Assembly: GCA_963281255.1 (NCBI GenBank) | Contig: OY725500.1 | Span: forward strand, 3,901,184 to 3,965,183 | DNA: 64,000 nucleotides | Direction of reading: 5' to 3' | Source: Aphrocallistes beatrix | Taxonomy: Eukaryota > Porifera > Hexactinellida > Sceptrulophora > Aphrocallistidae | Part shown: piece by piece, positions 42,889 through 55,900 of the stretch | Position numbering within the stretch: position 1 is the stretch's first letter | How the letters are laid out: each line of letters starts with the position of its first letter | Position numbers and translations under genes: made by a program | Notes under the pieces: generated by a model | What the model saw: the letters and a program-made list of their open reading frames with translations, nothing else | Told to the model about the DNA's origin: nothing | Database searches by the model: none

Positions 42889-43590
42889 CGTAGTATATAC
42901 ATCCTGTACAGAAACGAATTTTAAATTCTCAAACGTCAAAGGTAAAATATATAATAATAAAATGTCCAGATTTATGGCGAAAATTCAGAGGCATAGTTAA
43001 GGTGTGATGCTTGAATGAGACAACCCAACACACCGATGCACCACCAAAAGTCTATAGCTGGTTACGCTACTGGGTACATTCAAAGAACTAATAAACTACA
43101 TTATCTTATATAACAATTTCTGTCTCTATGTGTGCTTTGTAGCCCAAAATTTCCAACATTGCATCTTGGTGCACCTGTATACATGTTTGGATTTCAATTT
43201 TATATTCGTATGGAGTCATTTTTCATTAATTGTAGGTAGCATCTGGCTAATTTAAAAAAGATTACATTGTTGTGTCGAGTTCAAATATTGTTATTTGATT
43301 AAATTGGTGTAGCATTTTTGTGTGATTAGGAGTGTATAGTTGAATGTAAAATATTTTCTAAGTCATTCTTATTAAGTACTAGGTTTATTTCCTCCTAAAT
43401 GGGGGGCGTTTTGAATAGTTGTGCGATGGTTTAAGTAAAAGATAATGTTACATTTAGACCACTAGATTCGCTGTATATTAGGATATAGGAACTATGTGTA
43501 TGTATTAGCACTGTAATGGCAAAAAATATCAGAAAAGAGACATTCGCTCACGAAAAAATTAAGAAAGGCACTGGAAATCGCCTAAACAGT

Positions 43591-43646
43591 TTCTGAAAAT
43601 TTAAAGAAATAAAAGTGGACACTTTTATTTCTTTAAATTTTCAGAA
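43591..43646. repeat. Perfect 56-bp palindrome
   Basis: Arms TTCTGAAAATTTAAAGAAAT+AAAAGTG (27 bp) and their exact reverse complement, separated only by GA. Could extrude as a cruciform; no element ends or target duplication identified. Confidence 0.9.
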
Positions 43647-45456
43647 CTTTTAAATTAGATATATTTCTCGTAACTTGGCGCAATAGAAGAACTCTATTGG
43701 TATCTTAGTCCTTATAAGACCAGGTAATTTGGTGGTCAAAAATTAATACAAAGTTCATCATTTATCTCGTGAAAACATAGAAACTAGTCATTATAATTGG
43801 TGGAAATTCATACTCATTTACTTGTGAGTTGCTGTTGTTTCAATTTATTCAGAATGTATGAAAGATAACCAAATTCTGTCGAAGTCTTAGCAGAAGTGTA
43901 ATAATTGGTTTATAAAGAAAGGATCGAAAGATCGCGTGTAACTCATATAAGTCACAACTACAAGGTTATCTTGATTCCTAACAAATAGATTTGAACTCAG
44001 CAGTGGTGTGCTAGGATTCACCAGAAGGCCATTTTGTCGGTTTTAACATGTAACATTGTGATATAGCAAAGTTAATTTATTCAGCAGTGAACTCAACCGA
44101 ATTCTCACTAACTCATAGTATTGTATATATAATCGGTTGAAAGTGTTGTGTGTTATTTATGGGAACATTGTACAAACAAGCTTTATTAAACAATGATGTA
44201 ATATTAATTACTTTAAATTCTTCCTATTCAAAACAATAGTCAAAAAGGCAAGAGTGATTTAATGGATTCCTATCTTTTGGAGTCAGATAGATGGAGTGGC
44301 CGGGTTTAAGAAACCGAGAAAATGATTTTCTCTATCCGCAAGTCAATCTACATAATCCGGTAGTATAAGAAATTGTTAACTAGACCTAGCCCCCAGGATG
44401 TATGTACACTCTCTTTCATCAGTGATCTTATCCCTGGTGGGTAAACTTAATGCTCTCCCTTTTAGAAAAAGATTGAAAAACTAATCTTGGAGGAGTTTCA
44501 AATTCCAGAGGAATCTGATCCTTGAAAAGAGAGTTGAGTAGGAAGTTGAATCACTCCAACCTTTAAGGTTGAGTCAACGTAAAGTGACATAATATCAAAT
44601 ATACATACAAATATATTTACATCAAACTTCCTTGTTGACGCCTCCCGGTAATTCTCTGAGTCATATAGAGTGATTTAACAAACACTTTGAGGACACTATT
44701 ACAATAGCAGGTAATGTTCTGCTATTCCTGCCCACTAATTCATTATCCTGTTATCTAAGGAATGTGCTTAGGAAACTGTGAGTTCATGATTTCAGCATAA
44801 TAAGTGACCGGTCAGAATGTGGATCTAACATCCTACCTCTAGTTCTCGAATAGTCAGGTATGATAATAAGTTCAAAATGAAGCTAATTTTAGTTAAAAAA
44901 TTACCTCATTAGCGAGTGACAACATAAGTAATTACCGAACACTCTAACGGTGTAAAACCTTACAGTTTTAACAAATGATCGATCTGTAACATTCCTACCC
45001 TGAGGTGTTATAGCCAATATCAAAAGTGTATGGAATATCTCAACGCCTACTGCATACGTGTATTTCAATGGCAGTGAATAATGTTTTGGTGAGTTTTGAT
45101 ATATATGTTAATATTGAACGAGATGTGACTAATTGAAACTATATTTTCGATCTACTTGTTCCACACATCCATTGTATGTATGCATTGTATTGCTAACACA
45201 ACGCCATTGTTCATTAGAGAAGATTCCGACGAATGTTTTAAAAAATGTCCTTGAAAGCATTTATAAACTATGTTTGATATTTTTTACATAAACTGAATAA
45301 ATGTATGATATGTGTTTTACTTTATTTTTTAGTTATGAAGAGTCAGTTATAAAATGTTCATGCTTATATTAATTCAGATGCAATGCAAACAGCTTTTAAA
45401 ACAGAATAAAAAGAATTGCCAAATCAATATATACGCAACCGATTATAAATAAAAAT

Positions 45457-45612
45457 ATGTATAAAACTGTGGTGATCATTCTATTGCTTGCTAAGATTGA
45501 GAAGAAACGGATTGAAGGTTTCGATGGAGTAACTGTAGCTGCTAAGAGAGTTGACTTTCACCAAATGCGCGTGGTTTGTTTGCAAGTGATGGAGGCCCAC
45601 GTAAAAGTGTGA
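45457..45612 (+). CDS. Possible small ORF with hydrophobic N terminus
   Basis: 51 codons from ATG 45457: a hydrophobic start (MYKTVVIILLLA) followed by a charged region (AKIEKKRIEGFDGV) and a stop at 45610-45612. Amino acid composition looks protein-like in a generally AT-rich interval, but length is near chance and there is no homologue I recognise. Could be a short secreted peptide, a terminal exon or noise. Confidence 0.2.
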   Translation: MYKTVVIILLLAKIEKKRIEGFDGVTVAAKRVDFHQMRVVCLQVMEAHVKV

Positions 45613-45633
45613 GAATGGCAGCTGTGATAGAGC

Positions 45634-45828
45634 CTATCTGTAATTCACACAATCATGGTGAATACTTGACTGTGAGATCCAGTCGTCGAATTCATTTTGC
45701 GATTCGTGAATATCTCTGAACATTTTTTTGCCAGATTTCGTTTTCACAACAGTTTTTGACAATTCGTCGAATTCATTCATCCTCCCATTGAAATCGTGTG
45801 AATATGAATCTCTTGTTCTGTAATCCAT
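45634..45828 (-). CDS. Possible small ORF, 64 residues
   Basis: From ATG 45826-45828: MDYRTRDSYSHDFNGRMNEF onward, hydrophilic, many Asp/Ser, ending HHDCVNYR. Biased composition and lack of AT-rich codon noise are mild support. No recognised family. Confidence 0.25.
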   Translation of the reverse strand: MDYRTRDSYSHDFNGRMNEFDELSKTVVKTKSGKKMFRDIHESQNEFDDWISQSSIHHDCVNYR

Positions 45829-46923
45829 TATATTGAATAATTGAGAAATTGAATAGAATTGTATTAGTTTTAGTTTGATTGTTTTGTTTGTCTGTAATCT
45901 CAACGAGTCTTTTATTATAAAGTAAGCTGATTCCGCTCTATTTATACTTTCTGGAGTGAACTATTATACTAAGACTTTCTATATGAAACGATTTCAGTTC
46001 CAAGATTAATATTATACTAATCTGTTAACAATGATTTGCTCTGGATGGTAACATTGATTCAGCATTTTTAAGATTAAACTAATTTAATTGCAATGGAGCA
46101 AGATCGACAGAAATTACCTGTTTTAAATGGAATTTAGCAACACCTCTTTTCGTATGCTTATAAATAAATGTCTTATGTGTGTGAATAAATTACATAACAT
46201 ATGTAATATATATGAAAGCAAAAATTTCTTAAATTTTTGGAGTTGTGTTAAATCATGCAATCAAATTCTAATTTTAGTTAATATTTAATAATTATTTTTA
46301 GTCTTGAATGTAAGCTAATTAGACAATTACCCTTCAAATTTATTTACACTTAATTATTTTCAAAATGTTTACCAAAACAAGGATGTTTTTTAGGTAATAA
46401 GCTTTTACTAAAAAAATAAAATGCTTAACTCGAGTAGACAGATATTAAGCTCGGAGTTAAGCTCTGAGCAAACTCGAGCTTATTTCAATGTATAGTAATC
46501 ATAACCACATCCAGTCTATACCATAAATTAAAAAGTGACCAAATTAACGAAGCAGATATTAAGGCAGAAGACAATAGATTTATCTTATCTCTGTACAATA
46601 CATGCTGCAATTATAAACTAATCATGAACTTCTCATGCCTAAATACGTTCTGATACTAAGACTCGCTGTAGCATTTCATCATTGCTTTTGCAAGTAATAA
46701 GTTTGCTTATGCGGAACTATATATATAAATGCTGAAATAGCTAATTTTAAATACTATATACAAAACTACGGATTAGAGATGGAATCGGGTCGAGTTCATC
46801 TTGGATACAAGGAGAACAACCTTGTGAGAAAGAATATATTTATTATATATGGTGTTGAAAAAAAAAAAAATCATAAATATGGGTAAAAATAAATAAAATA
46901 AATGTTAGTTATAAATGTTCAAA
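45829..46923. other. Intergenic, nothing recognised
   Basis: AT-rich; it presumably contains the 3' UTR of the vinculin-like gene at its right end. I see no exon or clear repeat. Confidence 0.4.
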
Positions 46924-49900
46924 TTAAGCGAATGATTCATTCTTGACATTTCTATAGCGATGTTTCGGGCTGGTTTCCAACTGAATGATGGATTCCTTTT
47001 CTGGGTAAACTCTAAGTCCCAGTGGGCTCCGTTTCGCATCTCTTATTTCCTTCACTCGTTCGTAATACACTTTATGTTTCCATTTGTTCGCCATTTGAAT
47101 AGTACGTATCGTTTCTGGGTCATCAGACGGCTTTAGGCCCTTCACACAAGTCGCTTCGGCAGCTCGAATCGTCTTCGACACAGCATTCATCAGATTCTCT
47201 GCATTCTTGACTAGCATTATATCTGCTGATCTGTCATTTGGCATACTCGCTTTAACGTCAGCGAGTATCCTCAATTGGTTACTGAATGTTGGGATCATAT
47301 CAGCGTAGTAACATAGATTGGAACGCATTCTTTTGTCAGCAGATTGCCCGGCTAGTAATGACGCTAGCTCGACAACTTCTTGTGCGCTTACGGCTATATT
47401 TTTGGCAATGTTTATCATCTCTACCTTCGATTCGACGTTACCTAAAGAAGCTTACACATTAATACATCGATCTGAATCGTCAAATTCTTGCCTTTTAATT
47501 AAACCCTTAAATTACCTGGGGTCATTTCTATTTATAGCAAATACCCCACACTTCTAAGGTTTCCCGCCTAAAATGAGTTAGCAAAAATCTAGCGCCATTT
47601 AAGAGATAAATAGTCAATAATAAGGAGATTTTATTCTATGTTTAAGCTTTAGTTGCATCGTATAGAGTGTTTTAGATGCGTTATTTGTTAGTAAATTCTA
47701 AGAAAGCTCTTTGGTAACCAAGTTTAAAAGTATCGACAGATTTATCAGAAAAAATATGATATAATTAGAATATATTTATAATTATCTCCAAAATACCGCC
47801 ATCCACTAGCCCACACTAAAATTGTAACATTCCAAATCATTTGATCAAGTTGACGAAGTATTTTGCCGAAAATTGATTTATTTTTGCTAAAATTAATTGG
47901 ATAATTTGCCATCCTTTTTACTAGAACATTATACTATACTTCTAATCATATTTAAACTAGCATAGACAAATTGCAGTAAGCAACAACAACAACTTTAAAT
48001 TATTCAAAAATTGGTTAATTATTACTAATTAAAAATATTAAATGTCTAGAACTATCCATCGATGTTCATGTGTGGTGGGAATATTTTATTAGTAAACATT
48101 ATAATTAGAATTTTCTTAATTAACTATACTACATACCTCTCGCCTTTGCCAACTCTGACATTTTGAGCATCAACTGCGTCAGTTCCTTGGCTATATCCAC
48201 GAATGGGTTCCCTATATCCATGTACGTCTCCGTTTCTCTGTGCAACCGTCTGGCCACGGAAGCCAATGATCCACCGCTGTACCCTCCTCTAGTAGGTGAG
48301 GTGGTCAGCAGTGAATCGCGAAATTCCACACCGGTCTCTTCAAAAGTTGGTTTACTTCGAGGTTCATCTGTGTGCGGAGGAAACCTGTCAACCTCACTTG
48401 ATGCACTGATCAATTGTGATGGAGCTTCGTTTTTAACTTTATAAGAGGGGACTTTTTCCGTGTGTGATATGTAACCGATGTTTTCAGGCGATAGCATAGT
48501 GAATGGGCTTGTAGTGTCCTCAGAATTAAATTCCTCTCTCACAGACTCAATCTGAGTCGAACTCGCGAAAGATTGCATAGGGGTGGGAACATGTGTGGAT
48601 AGGTCAGGAAGGGGATACGACTCATCGGGTGGAATGAGTCCTTCTGGGATTCCGTGTAGTAACATTTCTTGTACCATGCTTGAGATTTGTGAAATTTGTT
48701 CGTTATTTTCTAAAGCATCCATCGAGTAGATCGTTTTCAACAGAAGTGAAGTCCATTGCCGACGTCTGTGTTGGAATATGTGACTATTTTCCTGATCGGA
48801 ATTCTCTGAAAAAGAAACTGCTGAGTCGATTAGGTGTGAAGTTGCGTTTTTTAACGCGTTCAGTGAAGCTTTGATGGGGCGTATTAGCGAAGTGGAACCG
48901 AGTTGGACTGGTTCATTAACCAGCTCGATCAGTGAACACATTTGTGTCAGTTTCCACGAGAGATTCCCGGAAATATTTTCCAGCTGTTCTTTCAACTCCT
49001 CTCGACTGACAGATGTTTCAGCTAGATTCACAGCTAATGCAACACCACCCAATTGGTCAATAGGCCCAGAAACCTGAAGGGTGAGCTCGTCCACAAGACA
49101 GATCATAATCGCGGCTTTTATCCCCCAATGTCTAAGTTGCACCTCCAAATCTTCGCGTAGATGAAGCTGATTCGGGTTCAGTTCAATTCCTTCTATAATG
49201 CTCGTGACCTTAATTAAGACACGTTCCATATCTCTAGCGGACCCTTTCACCAACCTCAACGTGTGCTGGTCGGTACAACCGCTAATTGCCGCATTTCCAA
49301 TCTCTTTCAACTCAGCAGTGAAGTATTTCAGATCGGCTACAGCCGCATGTAAGGTGGCGTGAGAAGCTGACTCCTCGATCGAGGCGAGTAGGAAGTGGGC
49401 GGGATGGCTGACGTCAGCGCTCAACTGATCGGCACAACTTAGCAAACCATTGACCTTTGCACTCCATTCCATGCACATGACAGCTATCTGCTCTTGACAG
49501 AGGAGATCATCCTTACGGACTGGGAGTTCTCGAGAACATTCTAGAATCAGAGGGGTTAATTGTCCGATCTCTTCACAGAGGCCTTGGATTTTCTGTTTAG
49601 TTTGTGCGCGTTCTAATTCTCTCGCGTCCCTCGCTTCCCCCCCTTTGTTCAGGAGAAACAAGCTTTCTAAACTAACTTCTCCTAACTCAGAAACGGACAG
49701 ACTCAACGCATGCAATCGCTCTAGCTCGCGATCGAAACGGTGTCTCTTCCCTTGCATTACCAATTCAAGGAGGGAGTGGCCTAGATGGGACCATGGGGTC
49801 AAAAACTTCTCCAATGGTTCAAGCATACCAGCCAACTTTCCGATCCATTCCTTCGCAATACAAACTAGTCCCTCTATATCTTCCTCGGACAACACGGCCT

Positions 49901-52900
49901 GGCTTTGCTCGGATAATATTTGTGCCTCTTCGATCACTTGCGGCGTTAACGTAGTGACCTGCTGGCTCGCTTGTCTCAACAAACGGGCTTCAGGTAGTCC
50001 CATGTATTTCCAGGATTCCACCGTTTCATCGCATAAACTCACTAATTTCAGTGTGCGAGCTGTCAATGATGTGCACTGGGCTTCCAATTGCCGGGGTTGG
50101 GAGAGTGCGAGGTATTTCACGAGACCGACTATTGGCAGTGCGAATAGATAGTAAGGGTGCGAGGTTTCGAGTACTAGGGGGATGTCTGGTGTGGTTTGGG
50201 ACCAACCTTCTCGAACCTCGACCGGGGCACGACTGTCTGAAAACTTAGTTTTTACTTCAGCCCCTACTTCGGTCGATTTTCTAGCTAGAACATCGAGCGG
50301 TGTTTCTTGATAATGTTGAATTGTTTCCCGAGACAGAGTTTGATTTTCTTCATGTGTGAACTTCCAAGCTGGTCTCTCTTTACGTCGACTACCTGAAAAT
50401 AGACAAATGAAAATAGACAAATGGGACACAAATATGAAAAGAATTGAGTAGAGCTGCTCTCATTTATTCCCACGACTCTAACATAAATCAGAAAATGATC
50501 TACCAAAATTGGGAATATTTTAGAATATCTATCAGGAATGGGGTGATCGAGATATCAGCTATCAAGCTACACTATAGACATACAATGATTATCTAACAAC
50601 TGGTTATTGCCCATTTCTGTGGTATACTAAACGAATACGTGGAGTGCACAGTACATCTGTAAACATGATGATTATTATTTTTGGAAATTAATGTAAATTA
50701 TGTTGGAATAATGATGGTGAATGGTGTGGAGCCTGCACTACACTATCTTCAGCCCACTGACGCAATAGATATATACACTGGAATGTAAAGCTAGTACAGT
50801 ATCTAAAATAACGTAAGATTAACACCCGGTGTGGGTGCTGCATGCATTAGCATTGCTATGGGAATATTCAGAAAAAAATTTTATTGGTTAATTTCACGAC
50901 AATGCAACTTTTAAAAGCTTCATGTCTAAAATCTTACCAGGCGATATGTCTGAGTAATCCCTGTTCGAGAAGGCAGCGAGTCCTAGAGGTGTTTGTAATG
51001 TGTCACCCTCTGTTTGCGTGTGGATTGGAGACGAGTTTATGAGGGCAGAATCGCGAGTTTGCTTTGGTGGACTATGTGATTTGCTAAGCGGGTGGGTTGC
51101 CAACATGTGATTCTTTTTCTTACCCCCAGTTGGACTTTGTGAGGTCCAGCTAGCATCAGTCCACTCCAGTGCCTCATCCTTGTGAATAGTGGACCTCCCT
51201 CTGCCCTGTACCAACTGCCGTACCTCTTTAATACACTGACAAATTTCGCGGCATGAATTGGCCACCTGTATTTGAGAATACTCATTGATCATGTCAGTGC
51301 TAGCCTGTGCCACGGAGACATCCAGACGAGTGAGGACTCTCTCTAACCGCTGCGCCTGGTTGGACAGAGCTCTACAGAACAGCTCATCATCTCTGTTCAG
51401 CTGCTCCGTACGGCAGATATCCAACACTCGAGTGCAGTGCGCCTTAATGTTAAATCATTCGGTAAAATTAAGGTGAATTATTTAAAAATATTTTGGGTCC
51501 TTTGGACCAAACTTAGGATTTTAAATGTTTTATTGATTGTGATAAATTCCAATGCAATATAATGTAACATTCAATAAACTTATTTACAATTATTTATTAC
51601 TTAGGAGTAATTGGCAAAAGATTTTAAACATTTTAATGCAAAATTACATTTTTAATTCGAAGAATTCTCCTCATTCTTGAAAAACTTCGGGTTATCATCA
51701 AATATTTTTCTTGTATTCTAAGAAGATTATTGAGAAATATAAGGTTCTTGTGTGTAGAATTACTTTATTCAAAGAGTTCTATGAATTTTTCTTGGAATTT
51801 GACAATACAAACTATTTTACTTTTAATTTTGCAAATTATGCAATAAAATTTTAATATGAAACTCTCAAAAGGGAAAATGCGTTCATATTTTCTAGTCAAA
51901 ATAATCCCAAATTTAGACAGGCATATAACAAGTCTAGTAAATGGAAGTATCAACATGGAGTCATGGACATATACACAGTGTAATACGAATATCGCGAATA
52001 AACGTCTTGTCTATATCTCATATGAAAATGACCAGCATTATCTACTGTATTATCAAAGTTACGGAGTATGTAATGGAAATGCATAATTATTTATTTGCCT
52101 TTATTTGCCCAATCCCTAGATTTTATTCTACGTATTCGATATAGTAAATTGCCTCAGAACGATGTCAGCTAATTTTGAGGCAAAACAGATACTCTCAACA
52201 TATTCTTGCGTAGCAATTAAAAATAAATAATTTAATAACCTCGTGAGAACGATGCTTTCACTATGTCCACGTGAAACAATTACAAATTTTGATGATATTT
52301 CTCTACCTCATTGTAACTTTTTTATCGTTTTTGTTGAGGGTTCATCACAGACCTTCAATTACGTTAAAACCTATCTCAATTATAACAGAGGATATGAACT
52401 AAATGACTTTACGTGATGGCGTCCTGACCAGGCAATACGTAGAGATATAGCAAGGTTATATTTCTGTTGACGTACACTTATGGTTTGAGGTGTAAAATAA
52501 ACTTGAGAGGATCATTAGATCATTACCAGCATAATATATTCATTCCATTATAATTGTCTCCTAATATTACATGTGACTGTACTTTCATCTAGACAAAACA
52601 TGTGGAGTAGACCTAACTTAATATCATAGAATCGATCAATGTAGAGAAACACTTAGCTTTACAAAATATTCGGGAGCTGAATATTACTTGCTCTACATAA
52701 TTAGGGCTAGCTATAGGTTTGGATTGAATTGAATTAGAAAGTTTTAAATCATTTTATGAATTTCGTAGGGTTTTTGTTAGACTCAATTGTCAAATTTTTA
52801 GACTGAAATAATTCAAGAATACTGTCCTAATCAGGGTTGAATTTGTACTCGCGAACTTTCCTGAAAGAATGTATTATAACAGATGAAAAGCCTAGATATG

Positions 52901-55900
52901 TTTTCTAATAGAAAAACCACTCACCTTAACGGCTACGACCGATGAATTCAGCAGCACTGTGTCTTGCTGCTTGAAAGCATCTCTGCACTGTGTAACGTAG
53001 AAATATATGTTATCCTCACACACAACAACAAACTCTTTCAAATCCATCACATCGTCTACAGCCTGTGTGAGGTTCTTAACGCGATTCTGCCATTCCTGCA
53101 CTAAGATGCTGAGGTGCTCTTTCTTTGCAGGGTCTTGTGTACGATACGCAGCTTCTGCGGCTTTTATCACCTTAGGTGTGAGTCTCTCTACCTCTTCGGT
53201 TATGTATCTAATTCTACTTGTTTCTCGCTCTTCTGCGCTTTTGGACGCTGCATTACTCACACGAGTCACCTTGGTTGCGTGGTCGCGAAACGATGCGATC
53301 TTTTGGTTGAGAACACTCTCACTATCCTCATTAGCCGCTTCCACCAGCTCGCCAACTGAGGTGTCTGTGTTTGTGAAAGTCCTCACAGTTTCTTCTAACA
53401 CAGCTCTCCGGACTAACTGGTCCAGATCGTCGACGCACTTGTATAGCATTTCTGCACTTCCTAATATGGTGTTTTGCGGGGAAAATGAAACCATTTAGGT
53501 CAAACTACTTAATGGACCTTACTTTCCAATCTCTGTTGGAGAGAATCGTCGTTAGGATTCTGCCTGATATTGCGGAGGATGGAAGAGAACATGGAATGTT
53601 CAGCTCGCAATCTATCACACCCCATCAAGATATCCTCACGCCTTCTATCTTTCATCCCCATTGCCACAGAGGTACTGTCTCTCGCGATTCTCTCGATGTC
53701 ACGGCTGAACAGATATTCGTCTACTTCTTCGCCTCCTAATTGATTGTAACACTACTTCAACCCTCAGCAATCTTTTTTTCATTTGAAATGTATTGATTCT
53801 TTTATTCAATCAAATATCAAATTACTAAAGTGGTTTCCCAAAGGTGGATTTTATTGTATATTTAGTCCAACATGCACCTCTCATTATTGTGCAAAAAGAT
53901 GAATTAAATAACAAGACTCTGTCAGCAACTACAGTAATATCTTATCTCCTAATTCTCGTGAATAATCTTGGCAATTGCAATCGCAGTAGGGCGGTTGTAC
54001 GATCAAAATCGGCCTCTAATTAACATTTAATTGATCCAATTAAGTACTTGTAAAACGCCCAATTTAATTAGTCTACATGTTGACAATTGAACTTACACAG
54101 CCTCAGTTCAACATCAAAAGGAAAAAACTTTTTAAAATTTGTGCTTATAATTTCTACTTACCATAGGAATATTTGAATATTATCGATTTCAAAGTGATTC
54201 TCTTATACACAGAGATTAAGAAATCTGATTTTTTAAAATTTAACCCTAATTTGACGTGGGGTCAAAGGTATAAATAGAAATGACCCCACTTTCATTTTCA
54301 ATTTCAATTCACTTTCAATTAACTTTCACTTTCAATTCAACATTCCTCGTCAAGTTGGGGTTAAGTATGAGACTATGAGTTGTTAAATGTCAAAACCTCA
54401 ATTTACAAATATTGAGGGGGTTTTATTTTGTGGGTAAACGGAAGTTTCGTCGCTGATATTTTTGAATGGAATTACAAACTGCTGGGAAACATTAATTTGT
54501 TCTAAAGCTGAATAGAATTGATAGGAAAGTGAGAGTGGGCATTTTGGAGAGTATTTTGTATAAGAGCAAAGAGAAAGTGGGCATTTTGAGTTTGAAATAA
54601 TATCAAATGGCATGCGAGAGTGGTATTTTTATTTCGTGAAGGAGTAGGTTATTGTCATTTATTATTTGTTAGAATGAATGGGAGAATGAAAGTGAGGATT
54701 TAATAATTTCATTCAAAGAAATATCAGCGACGAAACTTCCGCCATTCTATTTTGTGTAGTTTGTTAGAAATCCTAGCCTTTAAGGTTACGAACTGAAGTA
54801 TTAATTATAATTCGCTTCTTGGATTTGTAGTGTAAAGAATTTAATTATGAAGGAATTCCGAAAAACATTATAATTTTTGTAGAAAAAGTCTGCGTTATCC
54901 AAAGGTTGACAGAGACATTCTGAAGATAAAGGGATACAGTATTACCATCCTTAAAACTTCCAAGTTTATAAACGAAAGTTAATAAATTTGATTGAAATTA
55001 AAACTATTTTTAATTTGATTTTGTTTAAACGAAGCGCTTATTTAGTGGGTTACGATGTCTACATACCAGCCACTTCCTGTAGACTTCTCTTTACTGCCTC
55101 CACAGAGTCCATCAGCACGTGAGGAGCACCGCTAGATCTTGGACTCAGGCAGCTACTCTCTGAAGCAGCTACTGATCCCGATTCTTCAAAACTCTTGAGG
55201 GCATTCGGGTCTACTGCTTCAACGAAATTCTCCAGACACCTTTTAACCTAATTAATATTGCGAATCGTATTTGAGAAATTCTTCAATGGCATGAAAATAA
55301 TTCTGACTTGTTAAAGACTTTTTTAATAATTTATATATATGAGAGAGAGGTCAAAGCCTATGATTGGAGAACAGATTGGATTTAGATCGGACAGACCTGT
55401 GTCTTAAGAGGGGGATAGTATTTCCAGAAGAATGCATCCTTCTAGGCATTTAATATTTTTTAGATTACACCATCACTACATTACAGATTCCAAAGAGCTG
55501 TTGATTAAATTATACAGATGGTGCCCACTATCTAATTAATAGTAATCTGTCAAACGGAAACATCCTAAAGGTTAACTCGATTCCTAGATTCCCAGAAGTA
55601 TTCACATTAGTTTAACATGTGCTTGAACTAACTGTCTAAATCATTTACCAACTACTTAAAGAAACTCGAAAGAAATGAGCTGTCTCGGAGCGAAATTTTT
55701 GCAGGGGGTAGTAATAGTCTGGTACTGACAAATCTAAATGAAATGCAACGAAACGCTACATTTTTGAGTTATTGTAAAAACATGTGTCGGTAAAGGAAAT
55801 AGTGGGAATAATTAAATAATTCAGCGATGGATACTTCAATATGTAGCGTTTGAATGAGGAGGTTGAGAGTTATGATATCGCTACCATGTCATATGTATGC

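Larger units (their letters stand above)
42737..45456. other. 2.7-kb largely gene-free interval
   Basis: Contains the MITE at 42803-42888 and the 56-bp perfect palindrome at 43591-43646. A short exon-like stretch after CCCTTTTAG at 44464 reads KKIEKLILEEFQIPEESDP-stop but I find no upstream exon for it. Nothing else recognised. Confidence 0.45.

Noticed and set aside
44464-44523. Terminal exon KKIEKLILEEFQIPEESDP after a CTTTTAG acceptor
   Set aside because: No upstream exon or ORF with matching phase was found, so it cannot be supported as a gene.
53007-53498. 163-codon plus-strand ORF
   Set aside because: Exact antisense of a vinculin exon with clear homology on the other strand.
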